A stretch of DNA of 64,000 bases from Gracilibacter sp. BRH_c7a (lineage in GTDB: Bacteria > Bacillota > Desulfitobacteriia > Desulfitobacteriales > Syntrophobotulaceae): contig LOEZ01000063.1 of the NCBI GenBank assembly GCA_001516055.1, positions 1-64,000 on the forward strand, in the 5' to 3' direction. This document shows positions 26,487 through 35,143 of the stretch, piece after piece. The stretch's first letter is position 1; the number at the start of each line of letters is the position of its first letter. Position numbers and translations under genes: made by a program. The notes beneath the pieces are model-generated. The model was given only the letters and a program-made list of their open reading frames with translations. It did not search any database and was not told the origin of the DNA.

Positions 26487-26672
26487 CTATTCTACAGTTT
26501 GCTCAACAATCTGTTCTGTTAAGTTATCAGTTTTAACAGTATTTTCAGTATTATCCAGGTCCAGATAAATAAACAATAAAATCATAATAATAATGGCTAA
26601 TTCATATACTACAACCCATCCGAAAATAGCAGGTGTGTTTTTTGGATCTAGTTTACAACTGCAATCGCACAT
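26487..26672 (-). CDS. Small single-pass membrane protein, unknown function
   Basis: 61 residues: a short Cys-containing N-terminus (MCDCSCKLDP), one long hydrophobic segment (residues about 16-37, FGWVVVYELAIIIMILLFIYL), then an acidic and Gln-rich tail. It has an AGAAGGTAAGG ribosome site before the ATG. No family recognised. Confidence 0.5.
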   Translation of the reverse strand: MCDCSCKLDPKNTPAIFGWVVVYELAIIIMILLFIYLDLDNTENTVKTDNLTEQIVEQTVE

Positions 26673-26762
26673 TTGGCCTTACCTTCTTTACTTAAGTTTT
26701 TACTGGTAATATATTCCAAAGTGTTTGCAGATGAAATTTGTCCGTAAGTACAAAAGCTAACA

Positions 26763-26791
26763 TTTACAATTCTAACCTTAGCCACTATAAT
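26763..26791 (+). promoter_or_regulatory. Sigma-A promoter of the glycine cleavage operon
   Basis: TTTACA (26763-26768), a 17-base spacer, and a perfect TATAAT (26786-26791). Transcription would begin near 26798, about 45 bases before the first glycine aptamer. Confidence 0.8.
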
Positions 26792-26837
26792 TGAATATGA
26801 TATAAAAATTAACAATTTACAAGAAAAGTTAATAATT

Positions 26838-27050
26838 CTGGATGAATGATACGGGAGATACCCTCTTTTGGGAGCCGAAGAAGCAAATTGTAAAACTGTC
26901 TTCTTACAATGAAACTTTCAGGCAAAAAGACCGTTTCAGGACAGGTTCTCTGGAAAGTCGTAAGACACCGACGGAGCAACACTTCAACAAAGTGGAATCT
27001 CTCAGGTAACAGATACAGAGGAGTGACATAAAAAGTCACTCCTCTGTTTA
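26838..27050 (+). promoter_or_regulatory. Tandem glycine riboswitch with intrinsic terminator
   Basis: Two glycine aptamers follow one another. Aptamer 1 (about 26850-26936) shows GGGAGATACCC, GCCGAAGAAGCAA and AAACTTTCAGGCAAAAAGACCG. Aptamer 2 (about 26937-27015) shows GGACAGGTTCTCTGGAAAG, ACACCGACGGAGCAA and the closing AATCTCTCAGGTAACAGA. A terminator with a perfect 13-bp stem (27015-27027 with 27035-27047) and tail TTATTTTA follows. By the known mechanism, bound glycine favours read-through into gcvT, so the pathway is switched on by its substrate. Confidence 0.93.
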
Positions 27051-27085
27051 TTTTAAGAAGTATTAGGTATTGGAGGGTAATTATA

Positions 27086-28183
27086 ATGAAGAAAACACCT
27101 ATTTATGATTTACATCTTGCTCTTGGTGGAAAGATCATCGATTTTGGCGGTTGGGCCTTACCGGTAGAATACGACGGTATTATTGCTGAGCACAATAATG
27201 TAAGATCTGCCGCCGGGCTATTCGATGTTTCGCATATGGGTGAAATTGAGGTGAAAGGCCCTGATGCTGAAAGATTCCTCCAATATGTATTGACCAATGA
27301 CATCTCTGCTATGGCTGACCATCAGGTATATTATACCCTTATGTGTTATCCGAATGGCGGAGTGGTCGATGACTTAATCGTTTATAAGTATAATCCCGAA
27401 TATTATCTGCTAGTGGTCAATTCCTCCAATAGAGATAAAGACTTCCGTTGGCTTCAGGATAATTCTTCTGGTCAGATTGAGATTAATGATCTATCTGACC
27501 GTTATGCTCTGCTTGCCTTACAGGGCCCTAAGGCTGAGGTGATCTTGCAAGAGCTTACAGATATTGATCTGGACGGGATTAAGTTTTTTAGATTCCACCC
27601 TGAACTTAAGATTGCTGGAATACCTGCTCTCGTTTCCCGTACCGGATATACTGGTGAAGATGGTTTTGAGATTTATGTCAACCCCACCCAAGCCCCCCTT
27701 CTCTGGGAAAGCATACTGGAAGCAGGAGCAAAACACGGTTTAAAACCTACCGGGCTAGGAGCTCGGGATACCTTACGCTTTGAAGCTGCTCTCCCGTTGT
27801 ATGGTCAAGAAATCAGTCAGGATATCACTCCTTTGGAAGCAGGTCTAGGTTTCTTTGTGAAACTCACGAAGGATGACTTTATCGGGAAACAGGCTTTGGT
27901 GAGCCAAAAGGAAACAGGCATTAAGCGCAAACTTATAGGATTCGAAATGATTGACCGGGGCATTCCTCGCAGTAAATATGAAGTAGAGGTTAACGAAGAG
28001 AAGATAGGTTTCGTGACAACCGGGGGCTTCTCTCCCAGTTTGAATAAAAGTATTGGTTTAGCTTTAATAGATTCCAATTATGCCCAAGAAGGTGCTGCCA
28101 TCGAGGTCATAATCCGCCAAAAAAGTCTTAAAGCTAAGATTATTGCAAAGCCTTTCTATAAAAAAAGATATAAAGATCAATAA
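27086..28183 (+). CDS. gcvT: Glycine cleavage system T protein (aminomethyltransferase)
   Basis: 365 residues. It transfers the methylene group from the aminomethyl-lipoyl H protein to tetrahydrofolate and releases ammonia. Recognisable blocks are FGGWALPVEYDGIIAEHNNVRSAAGLFDVSHMGEIEVKG split across residues 20-60, ALQGPKAEVIL near 150, SRTGYTGEDGFEIY near 190 and GLGARDTLRFEAALPLYGQE near 230. The start is set by GGAGGG 10 bases before the ATG. First gene of the operon, 36 bases past the riboswitch tail. Confidence 0.97.
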   Translation: MKKTPIYDLHLALGGKIIDFGGWALPVEYDGIIAEHNNVRSAAGLFDVSHMGEIEVKGPDAERFLQYVLTNDISAMADHQVYYTLMCYPNGGVVDDLIVYKYNPEYYLLVVNSSNRDKDFRWLQDNSSGQIEINDLSDRYALLALQGPKAEVILQELTDIDLDGIKFFRFHPELKIAGIPALVSRTGYTGEDGFEIYVNPTQAPLLWESILEAGAKHGLKPTGLGARDTLRFEAALPLYGQEISQDITPLEAGLGFFVKLTKDDFIGKQALVSQKETGIKRKLIGFEMIDRGIPRSKYEVEVNEEKIGFVTTGGFSPSLNKSIGLALIDSNYAQEGAAIEVIIRQKSLKAKIIAKPFYKKRYKDQ

Positions 28184-28204
28184 TACTTAAAAGGGGGTCT
28201 ACTA

Positions 28205-28588
28205 ATGAAAATTAATAAGGATCTAAAGTACACCGGTTCTCACGAATGGGTACGCCTAGAAGGAAATATAGCCTTCATAGGTATAACTGATTATGCGCAG
28301 AGTCATTTAGGAACTATCGTATTCGTCGAACTACCAGAGGTTGGAGAAGAGATAAGTAAAGGGGCACCTATGGCAGTGGTGGAGTCTGTCAAAGCGGCCT
28401 CCGATGTTTATACACCTTTATCGGGAACCGTTACCGCGATCAATGAGGAGCTTATGGATGATCCTGAACAGATTAATAGTGATCCTTATGAAAGCTGGTT
28501 TGTATCTCTCGAATTAAGCGATTCTACAGAATTGGAAAGTTTGATTGACGCTGAAGGATATCAAAGACTGTCTGAACAGGAGGAATAA
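28205..28588 (+). CDS. gcvH: Glycine cleavage system H protein
   Basis: 127 residues, the usual size. The lipoyl-attachment Lys is K63 in VVESVKAASDVY, and the N-terminal YTGSHEWVRLEG block is typical. It shuttles the aminomethyl and dihydrolipoyl group between the P, T and L proteins. It lies 21 bases after gcvT with an AAGGGGG site. Confidence 0.97.
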   Translation: MKINKDLKYTGSHEWVRLEGNIAFIGITDYAQSHLGTIVFVELPEVGEEISKGAPMAVVESVKAASDVYTPLSGTVTAINEELMDDPEQINSDPYESWFVSLELSDSTELESLIDAEGYQRLSEQEE

Positions 28589-28591
28589 GTT

Positions 28592-29905
28592 TTGTCACAA
28601 CAAGAGATGTTAAATCAGATTGGTCTTGGAACTGTTGAAGAGCTATTCGGCGACATTCCCCAAGAGGTTCGTTTATCAAGGGACTTAAACCTCCCTGTGG
28701 CCCTCTCCGAATTTGAACTGTTGAATCACACGCAAAATCTGTCCCGCAAGAATTTAAATCTAAATGATCATACCTGTTTCCTGGGAGCAGGAGCCTATGA
28801 TCATTTTATCCCAAGTGCAGTAGACGCTCTTCTTTCCAGACAGGAATTCTACACAGCGTACACTCCCTATCAACCGGAAATAAGCCAAGGAATGCTTCAA
28901 GCAATATTTGAATTCCAGACCATGATTTGTGAACTAACCGGCATGGATATCGCCAATGCTTCCATGTATGATGGGGCGAGTGCTCTGGCAGAAGCTATGC
29001 TTCTAGCTTGTCAATCCCAAAAACGCCAGGAAGTGTTAGTAGCTAGGACGGTTCACCCCGAAAGTCGAGAAGTCTTAAAGACCTACGCCAAGTTCCGCGG
29101 TCTAACTGTCCGGGAGGTGGGATATCTTGATGGACAGTTGAATATCCAAGAACTGAAAGAAACTGTGACATCCGATACAGCAGCGATTATCGTCCAAAAC
29201 CCTAATTTCTTCGGCACAATGGAGTCTTTAGGGGAGATTGGAGAAATCGCTCACAACAATAAAGCACTTTTTATCGTTAGTGCTGACCCTATTTCTCTAG
29301 GAATTCTAAAATCTCCAGGGGAACTGGGGGCCGATATCGTGGTAGGAGAAGGTCAGTCTCTGGGTAATCCTCTTAATTTTGGTGGTCCTTACTTAGGCTT
29401 TTTTGCAGTAAAAGAGAAACTGCTGAGAAAAATACCGGGTAGGATTGTAGGGGAGACTAAAGATAAAAACGGCAACCGCAGTTTCACCCTGACTATTCAG
29501 ACCCGGGAACAGCATATCCGTAGAGAAAAAGCAACCTCCAATATCTGCTCTAATCAGGCTCTCAATGCCTTGGCTGCAACTATTTACTTAACCCTGTTGG
29601 GTAAACAAGGTTTGAAAGAAGTAGCCCTACTTTCCCTTCAGAAGTCCCATTATGCATTTGAACAACTTACTTCTCATGATAATTTCTCACCAGTATTCAG
29701 CTCTCCTTTCTTCAAAGAGTTTGTAATCCAAAGTGTCGTCTCTCCGCAAGAACTGAATAGAAAATTACTTGACCATAAAATAATCGGGGGCTACCCGTTA
29801 GAACAAACTTATCCTGAACTGACAAACGGTTGGCTAGTAGCTGTTACAGAAAAAAGGACCAAAGAGGAAATCGACTCTTTTGTCCTGAAAGCGGGAGGGC
29901 AATAA
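28592..29905 (+). CDS. gcvPA: Glycine dehydrogenase (decarboxylating) subunit 1
   Basis: 437 residues: the N-terminal half of P protein in the two-polypeptide form used by Firmicutes and archaea. [12 protein letters not shown] near residue 67, [14 protein letters not shown] near 90 and the segment [20 protein letters not shown] near 300 are characteristic. The start is TTG at 28592, with AGGAGG 8 bases upstream overlapping the end of gcvH. It decarboxylates glycine together with subunit 2. Confidence 0.96.
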   Translation: MSQQEMLNQIGLGTVEELFGDIPQEVRLSRDLNLPVALSEFELLNHTQNLSRKNLNLNDHTCFLGAGAYDHFIPSAVDALLSRQEFYTAYTPYQPEISQGMLQAIFEFQTMICELTGMDIANASMYDGASALAEAMLLACQSQKRQEVLVARTVHPESREVLKTYAKFRGLTVREVGYLDGQLNIQELKETVTSDTAAIIVQNPNFFGTMESLGEIGEIAHNNKALFIVSADPISLGILKSPGELGADIVVGEGQSLGNPLNFGGPYLGFFAVKEKLLRKIPGRIVGETKDKNGNRSFTLTIQTREQHIRREKATSNICSNQALNALAATIYLTLLGKQGLKEVALLSLQKSHYAFEQLTSHDNFSPVFSSPFFKEFVIQSVVSPQELNRKLLDHKIIGGYPLEQTYPELTNGWLVAVTEKRTKEEIDSFVLKAGGQ

Positions 29906-29906
29906 A

Positions 29907-31361
29907 ATGAAGCAACAACCTCTCATCTTTGAACTTACTAAAACTGAACGTCAAGGTTTTTCGTTACCGACATGTGACGTTCCAACCAAGAGTATCGAGC
30001 AGCTCGTTCCCGAGGCTTATATTAGAATTAACCCTCCAGAATTGCCAGAGGTGAGCGAACCAGATGCTGTTCGTCATTTTACGCAATTATCCCAAAGAAA
30101 CTACGGCTTGGATTCGGGCTTCTATCCTTTGGGAAGCTGTACTATGAAATATAATCCTAAGGTAAATGAAGTGATTGCCCGCATGGATGGATTCCAGAAT
30201 ATCCACCCTTATCAGGCGGAAGATACTGTCCAGGGTTGTCTGGAATTAATGTATGGCCTGGATACTATGCTCTCGGAAATAAGCGGAATGGCTCGGTTCT
30301 CTCTTCAACCGGCAGCGGGTGCTCATGGTGAATTAGCAGGGTTGATGATTATCAAAGCTTATCATGAACAGCGCGGTGAAAATCGCACAAAAATTATAGT
30401 TCCTGACTCTGCTCATGGAACTAACCCTGCTTCGGCCGCTATGGTTGGTTTCGATGTTATAGAGGTCAAAAGCAATTCTCGGGGCGGGATGGATTTAACC
30501 TCACTTAGAGAAAGTATGAATGAAGATATCGCCGGCTTGATGCTGACTAATCCGAATACCCTCGGCTTGTTTGACGAAAATATTACTGAAATCGCTAAGA
30601 TTGTTCATGATGCAGGGGGTCTTCTCTACTATGACGGAGCAAATGCTAATGCAATCATGGGGATTACTCGCCCGGGAGATATGGGTTTTGATGTCGTTCA
30701 TCTTAACTTGCATAAAACATTCGGTACTCCTCATGGGGGTGGAGGCCCTGGTTCAGGCCCGGTAGGGGTCAGGGAAGATTTAGTAAGATTCTTACCGAAA
30801 CCTGTAGTGGAATATGAAGAAGGCAGATATTATCTGGACTACGATAGACCTCTTTCTGTCGGTAGAGTTAAGGCTTTCTACGGTAATTTTAGTGTTCTGG
30901 TTAAAGCTTATTCCTATATCAGAAGCAAGGGACCCGACGGTCTCCGTCAGGTCTCAGAGAATGCCGTTCTTAATGCTAATTACTTGCTTAATAGTCTTAA
31001 GGATATGTTCGTCTTACCTTATGACCGCACTTGTATGCATGAATGTGTCTTCTCCGGTATCAAACAACTGGTGAAAGGTGTCTCTGTGCTAGATATCGCC
31101 AAAAGGTTGCTGGACTATGGTTATCATCCCCCTACCATGTACTTCCCTCTCATCGTCCAGGAAGCCTTGATGATGGAACCTACTGAAACAGAAAGCAAAG
31201 AAACTTTGGATGAGTTTATCAAAACTTTGGGAATTATTATGCAAGAAATAGAGACCAACCCTGAACTGGTCAAGTCGGCACCTCATAACACTGTGGTTGC
31301 CCGCCTGGATGAGGTGGCCGCTGCCCGACATCCTAAAGTTCGGTGGCGACGTAGCCTTTAG
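29907..31361 (+). CDS. gcvPB: Glycine dehydrogenase (decarboxylating) subunit 2
   Basis: 484 residues: the PLP-binding half of P protein. The cofactor Lys is about residue 270 in NLHKTF, followed by the glycine-rich [31 protein letters not shown] near residue 170 is also diagnostic. It starts one base after the subunit 1 stop region, so the two subunits are made together. A short fragment of the dispersed repeat lies just past its stop. Confidence 0.97.
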   Translation: MKQQPLIFELTKTERQGFSLPTCDVPTKSIEQLVPEAYIRINPPELPEVSEPDAVRHFTQLSQRNYGLDSGFYPLGSCTMKYNPKVNEVIARMDGFQNIHPYQAEDTVQGCLELMYGLDTMLSEISGMARFSLQPAAGAHGELAGLMIIKAYHEQRGENRTKIIVPDSAHGTNPASAAMVGFDVIEVKSNSRGGMDLTSLRESMNEDIAGLMLTNPNTLGLFDENITEIAKIVHDAGGLLYYDGANANAIMGITRPGDMGFDVVHLNLHKTFGTPHGGGGPGSGPVGVREDLVRFLPKPVVEYEEGRYYLDYDRPLSVGRVKAFYGNFSVLVKAYSYIRSKGPDGLRQVSENAVLNANYLLNSLKDMFVLPYDRTCMHECVFSGIKQLVKGVSVLDIAKRLLDYGYHPPTMYFPLIVQEALMMEPTETESKETLDEFIKTLGIIMQEIETNPELVKSAPHNTVVARLDEVAAARHPKVRWRRSL

Positions 31362-31386
31362 TATATTTGTGCATTGCCCGATCACC
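31362..31386 (+). repeat. 25-bp fragment of the dispersed repeat
   Basis: TATATTTGTGCATTGCCCG followed by ATCACC differs from the corresponding part of the repeat at 5786-5810 (- strand) at only two positions. It lies between gcvPB and lpd, directly after a stop codon. Confidence 0.45.
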
Positions 31387-31441
31387 ACAAATATTACTAA
31401 TGTGTCTGAGAAGCTAAGATTTGTAGCTTGGAGGAATAATT

Positions 31442-32839
31442 ATGGAAATGGATCTTATCGTAATTGGCGGGGGGCCTGGGGGCTATGTAGCGGCTATTCG
31501 GGCTGCTCAGCTTAGTGCTAAGGTGGTAATCGTCGAACAGGATAAAATCGGCGGGACTTGCCTTAATAAGGGGTGTATCCCCACCAAGGCTTTATACAGA
31601 AATGCACAGATGCTCAACTACCTAAAAGGAATGAAGGATTTTGGTATAACGCTGGAAGGTTACTCCTTTGATATTGAAACCGCTCAGACCAGAAAACAAG
31701 AAATTGTTGACCGTCTACAGACCGGGATTATTCAGTTACTAAAGAGTTTCGGTATTCAGGTTATCCAAGGCAAAGGTACACTTATCAGCCCTTCCGTTGT
31801 GGAAGTAACTGATATAGATGGTAAAAAAGAAAGAATCAGTGGTCGCAATATCTTACTGGCAACCGGTTCACAACCTTCAAGGATTCCCGTTCCCGGCCTT
31901 GATCTTCCAGGCGTAATCACCAGTGATCAAGCTTTAGAGTTAGACCATGTTCCCAAAGATATGGTTATTATAGGTGGCGGGGTGGTCGGAATCGAGTTCG
32001 CAGGAATATACCAAGCTTTTGGAACCAAGGTGACGATAGTAGAACTCTTACCTCGTATCTTGCCTACCGTAGATGAAGAACTTGTTAGAAGGCTGACTCC
32101 ACTCCTCAAGAAAAAGGGAATAAAAATTGAAACTGGTGTGACAGTTAAAGAGATTATTCAGGAAAACAGCAGTTTGAAAGTGGTGGCAGAAGGAAAGCAA
32201 GGACCTCGGGAATACTTCGGGGAATTCATCCTCGTATCTGCAGGAAGAAGAGCTAACACCGAAAACCAGAACTTAGCTGAACTGGGCATTACCTATGACC
32301 GTGATGGTATCAAAGTTGATGGCCAATACATTACTTCTGTTCCTGGGATTTATGCTATCGGTGATGTTATCGGAGGTCAGATGCTGGCCCACGTTGCCTC
32401 TGAACAAGGGAAATCAGTTGCCGAGAATCTCTTCGGTTCGGGTGCACAAATCAACCATGATGCTATCCCTTCCTGTGTCTTTTCTTTTCCGCAAGTGGCT
32501 GGGGCAGGCTTGACAGAGGATGAAGCTAGGAAAAGAGGAATCCCCTATTCTGTAAGCAAGTTTATGTTTGCTGCCAATGGTAAGGCCCTAACTATGGGTG
32601 AAACTGATGGTCTGGTAAAAGTGATCTCGGAAGAGCAAAGCAAGAAAATAATCGGAGTTCACATCCTTGGACCTCAAGCCAGTGATCTTATCCACGAAGG
32701 TGTTCTGGCTATTCATCATGGGTTGAATGCTGAAGAGATAGGCAAGGTAATCCATGCTCATCCTACCTTAGCGGAGAGCTTTCAGGAAGCGGTATTAGGC
32801 TTGAACGATCAAGCTATTCATTTAATCCCAAGGATATAA
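31442..32839 (+). CDS. lpd: Dihydrolipoamide dehydrogenase (glycine cleavage L protein)
   Basis: 465 residues. It reoxidises the dihydrolipoyl group of the H protein using NAD. FAD motif GGGPGGYVAAIRAAQL at residues 7-22, redox-active disulfide GGTCLNKGCIPTKAL near 38-52, NAD motif IIGGGVVGIEFA near 175, and the C-terminal His-Glu pair in HAHPTLAESFQEA. GGAGG lies before the ATG. It is the last gene of the glycine operon, which is complete in this window. Confidence 0.95.
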   Translation: MEMDLIVIGGGPGGYVAAIRAAQLSAKVVIVEQDKIGGTCLNKGCIPTKALYRNAQMLNYLKGMKDFGITLEGYSFDIETAQTRKQEIVDRLQTGIIQLLKSFGIQVIQGKGTLISPSVVEVTDIDGKKERISGRNILLATGSQPSRIPVPGLDLPGVITSDQALELDHVPKDMVIIGGGVVGIEFAGIYQAFGTKVTIVELLPRILPTVDEELVRRLTPLLKKKGIKIETGVTVKEIIQENSSLKVVAEGKQGPREYFGEFILVSAGRRANTENQNLAELGITYDRDGIKVDGQYITSVPGIYAIGDVIGGQMLAHVASEQGKSVAENLFGSGAQINHDAIPSCVFSFPQVAGAGLTEDEARKRGIPYSVSKFMFAANGKALTMGETDGLVKVISEEQSKKIIGVHILGPQASDLIHEGVLAIHHGLNAEEIGKVIHAHPTLAESFQEAVLGLNDQAIHLIPRI

Positions 32840-32864
32840 TGTAAAGATTATTTAAACAAAACAA

Positions 32865-32902
32865 AGCCTTCCCATAGTAGTAACTTCTACTACAGGAAGG
32901 CT
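32865..32902. terminator. Bidirectional terminator between lpd and the 53-aa gene
   Basis: AGCCTTCC...AGTAG pairs with CTACT...GGAAGGCT around a 6-base loop. The - strand tail (TTTGTTTTGTTT) is the stronger, so it best serves the 53-aa gene and secondarily lpd. Confidence 0.7.
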
Positions 32903-32923
32903 CTAATTCATTAATTCTTATTA

Positions 32924-33085
32924 TTACTGACCTTTTAGACCATTTCCCTTCTTCATCTTCTCTGTATCAAAAGGTTGGGCAGGTTTCTGCTTATAAGACT
33001 TATCTTCGCCGGTACCTCCCATACCCATGATATTTATTCCAGAAGGCATGTCAGGTTGATTGAAACCTTTGTTTTTCTTACTCAT
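32924..33085 (-). CDS. 53-residue basic protein of unknown function
   Basis: The frame encodes MSKKNKGFNQPDMPSGINIM and continues with a glycine-rich GMGGTGEDKS, then ends in a Lys-rich KMKKGNGLKGQ. It has an AAAAGGAGAA ribosome site 8 bases before the ATG and a strong terminator right after the stop, so expression is likely. It is hydrophilic, without a membrane segment or cysteines, and probably unstructured. I do not recognise a family. Confidence 0.6.
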   Translation of the reverse strand: MSKKNKGFNQPDMPSGINIMGMGGTGEDKSYKQKPAQPFDTEKMKKGNGLKGQ

Positions 33086-33193
33086 GCTAATTTCTCCTTT
33101 TAAATTATTTATTAGGATTAAAATTTGGTAGCATGATTATTTTTCCCCTGTTTGAGAATAGCATGTATAAGAAATAGTTCAAATATTGGTTTT

Positions 33194-34162
33194 TCATTCC
33201 ATGAAAAAACCGTCTTTACATAATTCGATACAAGCCTCTACCACTTTAATATCATAGATTTTTCCTTTACCTTTAGAAATTTCTTCTAAAGCTTTATCTA
33301 ATCCTAAAGCTTGGCGATAGGGGCGATGAGATGACATTGCCTCTACCACATCAGCTACAGCTATTATTCTTGCTTCTTGAATAATATCATCGCCTTTTAT
33401 ACCATGCGGATATCCTGAACCATCTAGCCTTTCATGATGCTGTAAGACAATTTGGGCTACAGGCCAAGGAAATTCAATTCCTTGTAATATTTCATATCCT
33501 GTCTCAGAATGGGCTTGAATGAGGCTGAATTCATGATGATTGATACGACCTGGTTTACTAAGAATATCAATGGGAATTACGATTTTACCAACATCATGGA
33601 CAAGCGCGGCTATTTCAATTCCTTCAACTTTTTCTTCTGAAATTCCCATCTTGCGTGCTATACCGGCGGCTAATATGCTAACGCGTTGTTGATGTCCTGC
33701 TGTATAAGGGTCTCTTTTCTCAACAGTTTTAGTGATGGCTTCAATAATGGAATGCGTGACGTTGTTGAGTTTAAAGATACTAGCTTTTAGTTGCTCTTCA
33801 TCCTGTTTACTTTTCGTAATATCTTGTGCTATATGGAAATAAGCTACTTCTTCTCCGGATAAACTATGCTCAAAAGGATATATGGATGTCTTAATCCATT
33901 TCTGAATATTATCATCATAGTATTCCTTCTCTACCAGGCTGCCTGTTGAGACTGCTTCTTGCAATGGGCAATGCTCAAATTCAGTATCTAATCCGTGTAC
34001 AAGCTTAGGGCAATATCCTCCAATCAGATCTTCTGGCTTTAGCTTCAATTCCCTCTCTACTGCTTTATTAGCAAATAGTATTTCATGACTTTTATTGATT
34101 ATCAAGACATAAAAAGGGAGAGCATCAAGAATTTTTTTAACCTCGGAGCCGAACACTGCCAT
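33194..34162 (-). CDS. PAS-HD-GYP protein, probable c-di-GMP phosphodiesterase
   Basis: 322 residues. A PAS domain (residues about 7-120) is followed by an HD-GYP domain (about 140-310) with GHQQRV, HDVGK near residue 190, and HHERLDGSGYP near 240. HD-GYP enzymes hydrolyse cyclic-di-GMP using two or three metals. The PAS domain holds two cysteines (YCPKLVHG, EHCPL) spaced as in some redox or haem PAS domains, but this is uncertain. No membrane segment. GGAGG lies before the ATG. Confidence 0.88.
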   Translation of the reverse strand: MAVFGSEVKKILDALPFYVLIINKSHEILFANKAVERELKLKPEDLIGGYCPKLVHGLDTEFEHCPLQEAVSTGSLVEKEYYDDNIQKWIKTSIYPFEHSLSGEEVAYFHIAQDITKSKQDEEQLKASIFKLNNVTHSIIEAITKTVEKRDPYTAGHQQRVSILAAGIARKMGISEEKVEGIEIAALVHDVGKIVIPIDILSKPGRINHHEFSLIQAHSETGYEILQGIEFPWPVAQIVLQHHERLDGSGYPHGIKGDDIIQEARIIAVADVVEAMSSHRPYRQALGLDKALEEISKGKGKIYDIKVVEACIELCKDGFFME

Positions 34163-34448
34163 CGAACTTTCCTCCTCAAAAACTATTTACAGGCAAAATA
34201 GGATTCTCACGAGTTCTCATTCTAATTGGTTGCAAAAAATAGTACACCATGTTGAAATAACTTAAGGAAATACTTTTCAAGAATTTCGTTATATTATATC
34301 ACTTTTTATAATACGCGGATGGATAATTCATAAAATTTTAAATTTTTTTACTTAAATAGATAGTTGCTTGAATGGACAAAAGCTGTTAAACAATTTAGAA
34401 TGAACAGAAAGATCAGTTAGAAGAAGTAACGAAAAGGAGGTGATTCTC

Positions 34449-34898
34449 ATGAAGGTCATGGATATTATGCAAACAGGAGTCGTAACAATCGAACCCAGTA
34501 CAGAAATCAAGGAGATTGCTAAAACCTTGTACGAGAATAAAATCTCTGGAGTCCCTGTTGTGAATTCTTCCGATCAGATATTAGGAATTATCAGTGAAGG
34601 TGACTTGCTGCATAAAGAAACAAGCCCAAGGGTCCCTGATGTAGTGGGAGTCTTAGGATCACTTATTTATTACCGTGGTGTTAAACAGTATAATTCCGAT
34701 TTTAAAAAATTGATTGCCTTACAAGCCTCGGAGATTATGACCGAAGATGTGATAACCATCCATAAAGATGCTAAAATCGAAGATGCAGCATCCTTAATGA
34801 TTAATAATAACGTTAAACTTTTGCCTGTTGTAGAGAATGGAAAAATTATCGGCGTTGTCAGCCGAATGGATATTATAAAAACACTTATGGAGGATTAA
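34449..34898 (+). CDS. CBS-domain pair protein
   Basis: 149 residues made of two CBS motifs: VMDIMQTGVVTIEPSTEIKEIA at residues about 3-24 and ASEIMTEDVITIHKDAKIEDAA near 93. The first CBS is followed by an insert (VPDVVGVLGSLIYYRG) before the second, the pattern of DUF294-free CBS proteins that bind adenosine nucleotides. The partner is unknown. The ATG at 34449 is preceded by AAGGAGGTGA; the GTG at 34440 lies inside that site and is unlikely. Confidence 0.85.
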   Translation: MKVMDIMQTGVVTIEPSTEIKEIAKTLYENKISGVPVVNSSDQILGIISEGDLLHKETSPRVPDVVGVLGSLIYYRGVKQYNSDFKKLIALQASEIMTEDVITIHKDAKIEDAASLMINNNVKLLPVVENGKIIGVVSRMDIIKTLMED

Positions 34899-34910
34899 GC
34901 AAATATCATT

Positions 34911-34993
34911 AAAGGACCCAAAAGCCGCCTTGAATTACCCACGGTCGACCTGGCATGGATAGTTCATTTGGCACTGATGGGTCCTTTATTTAT
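34911..34993 (+). terminator. Long-loop hairpin and T-tract after the CBS gene
   Basis: AAAGGACCCA (34911-34920) pairs with TGGGTCCTTT (34978-34987) and is followed by ATTTATTTATTT. The enclosed 57 bases are GC-richer than their surroundings and may fold further. It looks like a terminator with an unusually large loop. Confidence 0.55.
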
Positions 34994-35075
34994 TTATTTA
35001 GTGGAAGAAATTGCCACAGAAATATCCAGGTGATAAAATTAATTTGGAATATTTGCTAAATATGGTTTAAAAAGT

Positions 35076-35084
35076 TGATATAAT
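35076..35084 (+). promoter_or_regulatory. Extended -10 promoter of the NRPS operon
   Basis: TGATATAAT is a perfect extended -10 (TGn followed by TATAAT at 35079-35084). No good -35 is seen at 17 bases, which extended -10 promoters can tolerate. It lies about 60 bases before the NRPS start. Confidence 0.5.
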
Positions 35085-35143
35085 AGAAATAATTAGTCGG
35101 TTAAGCGAGACGTTGTGAATAAATTGGAGGCGAGATTTGTTTT

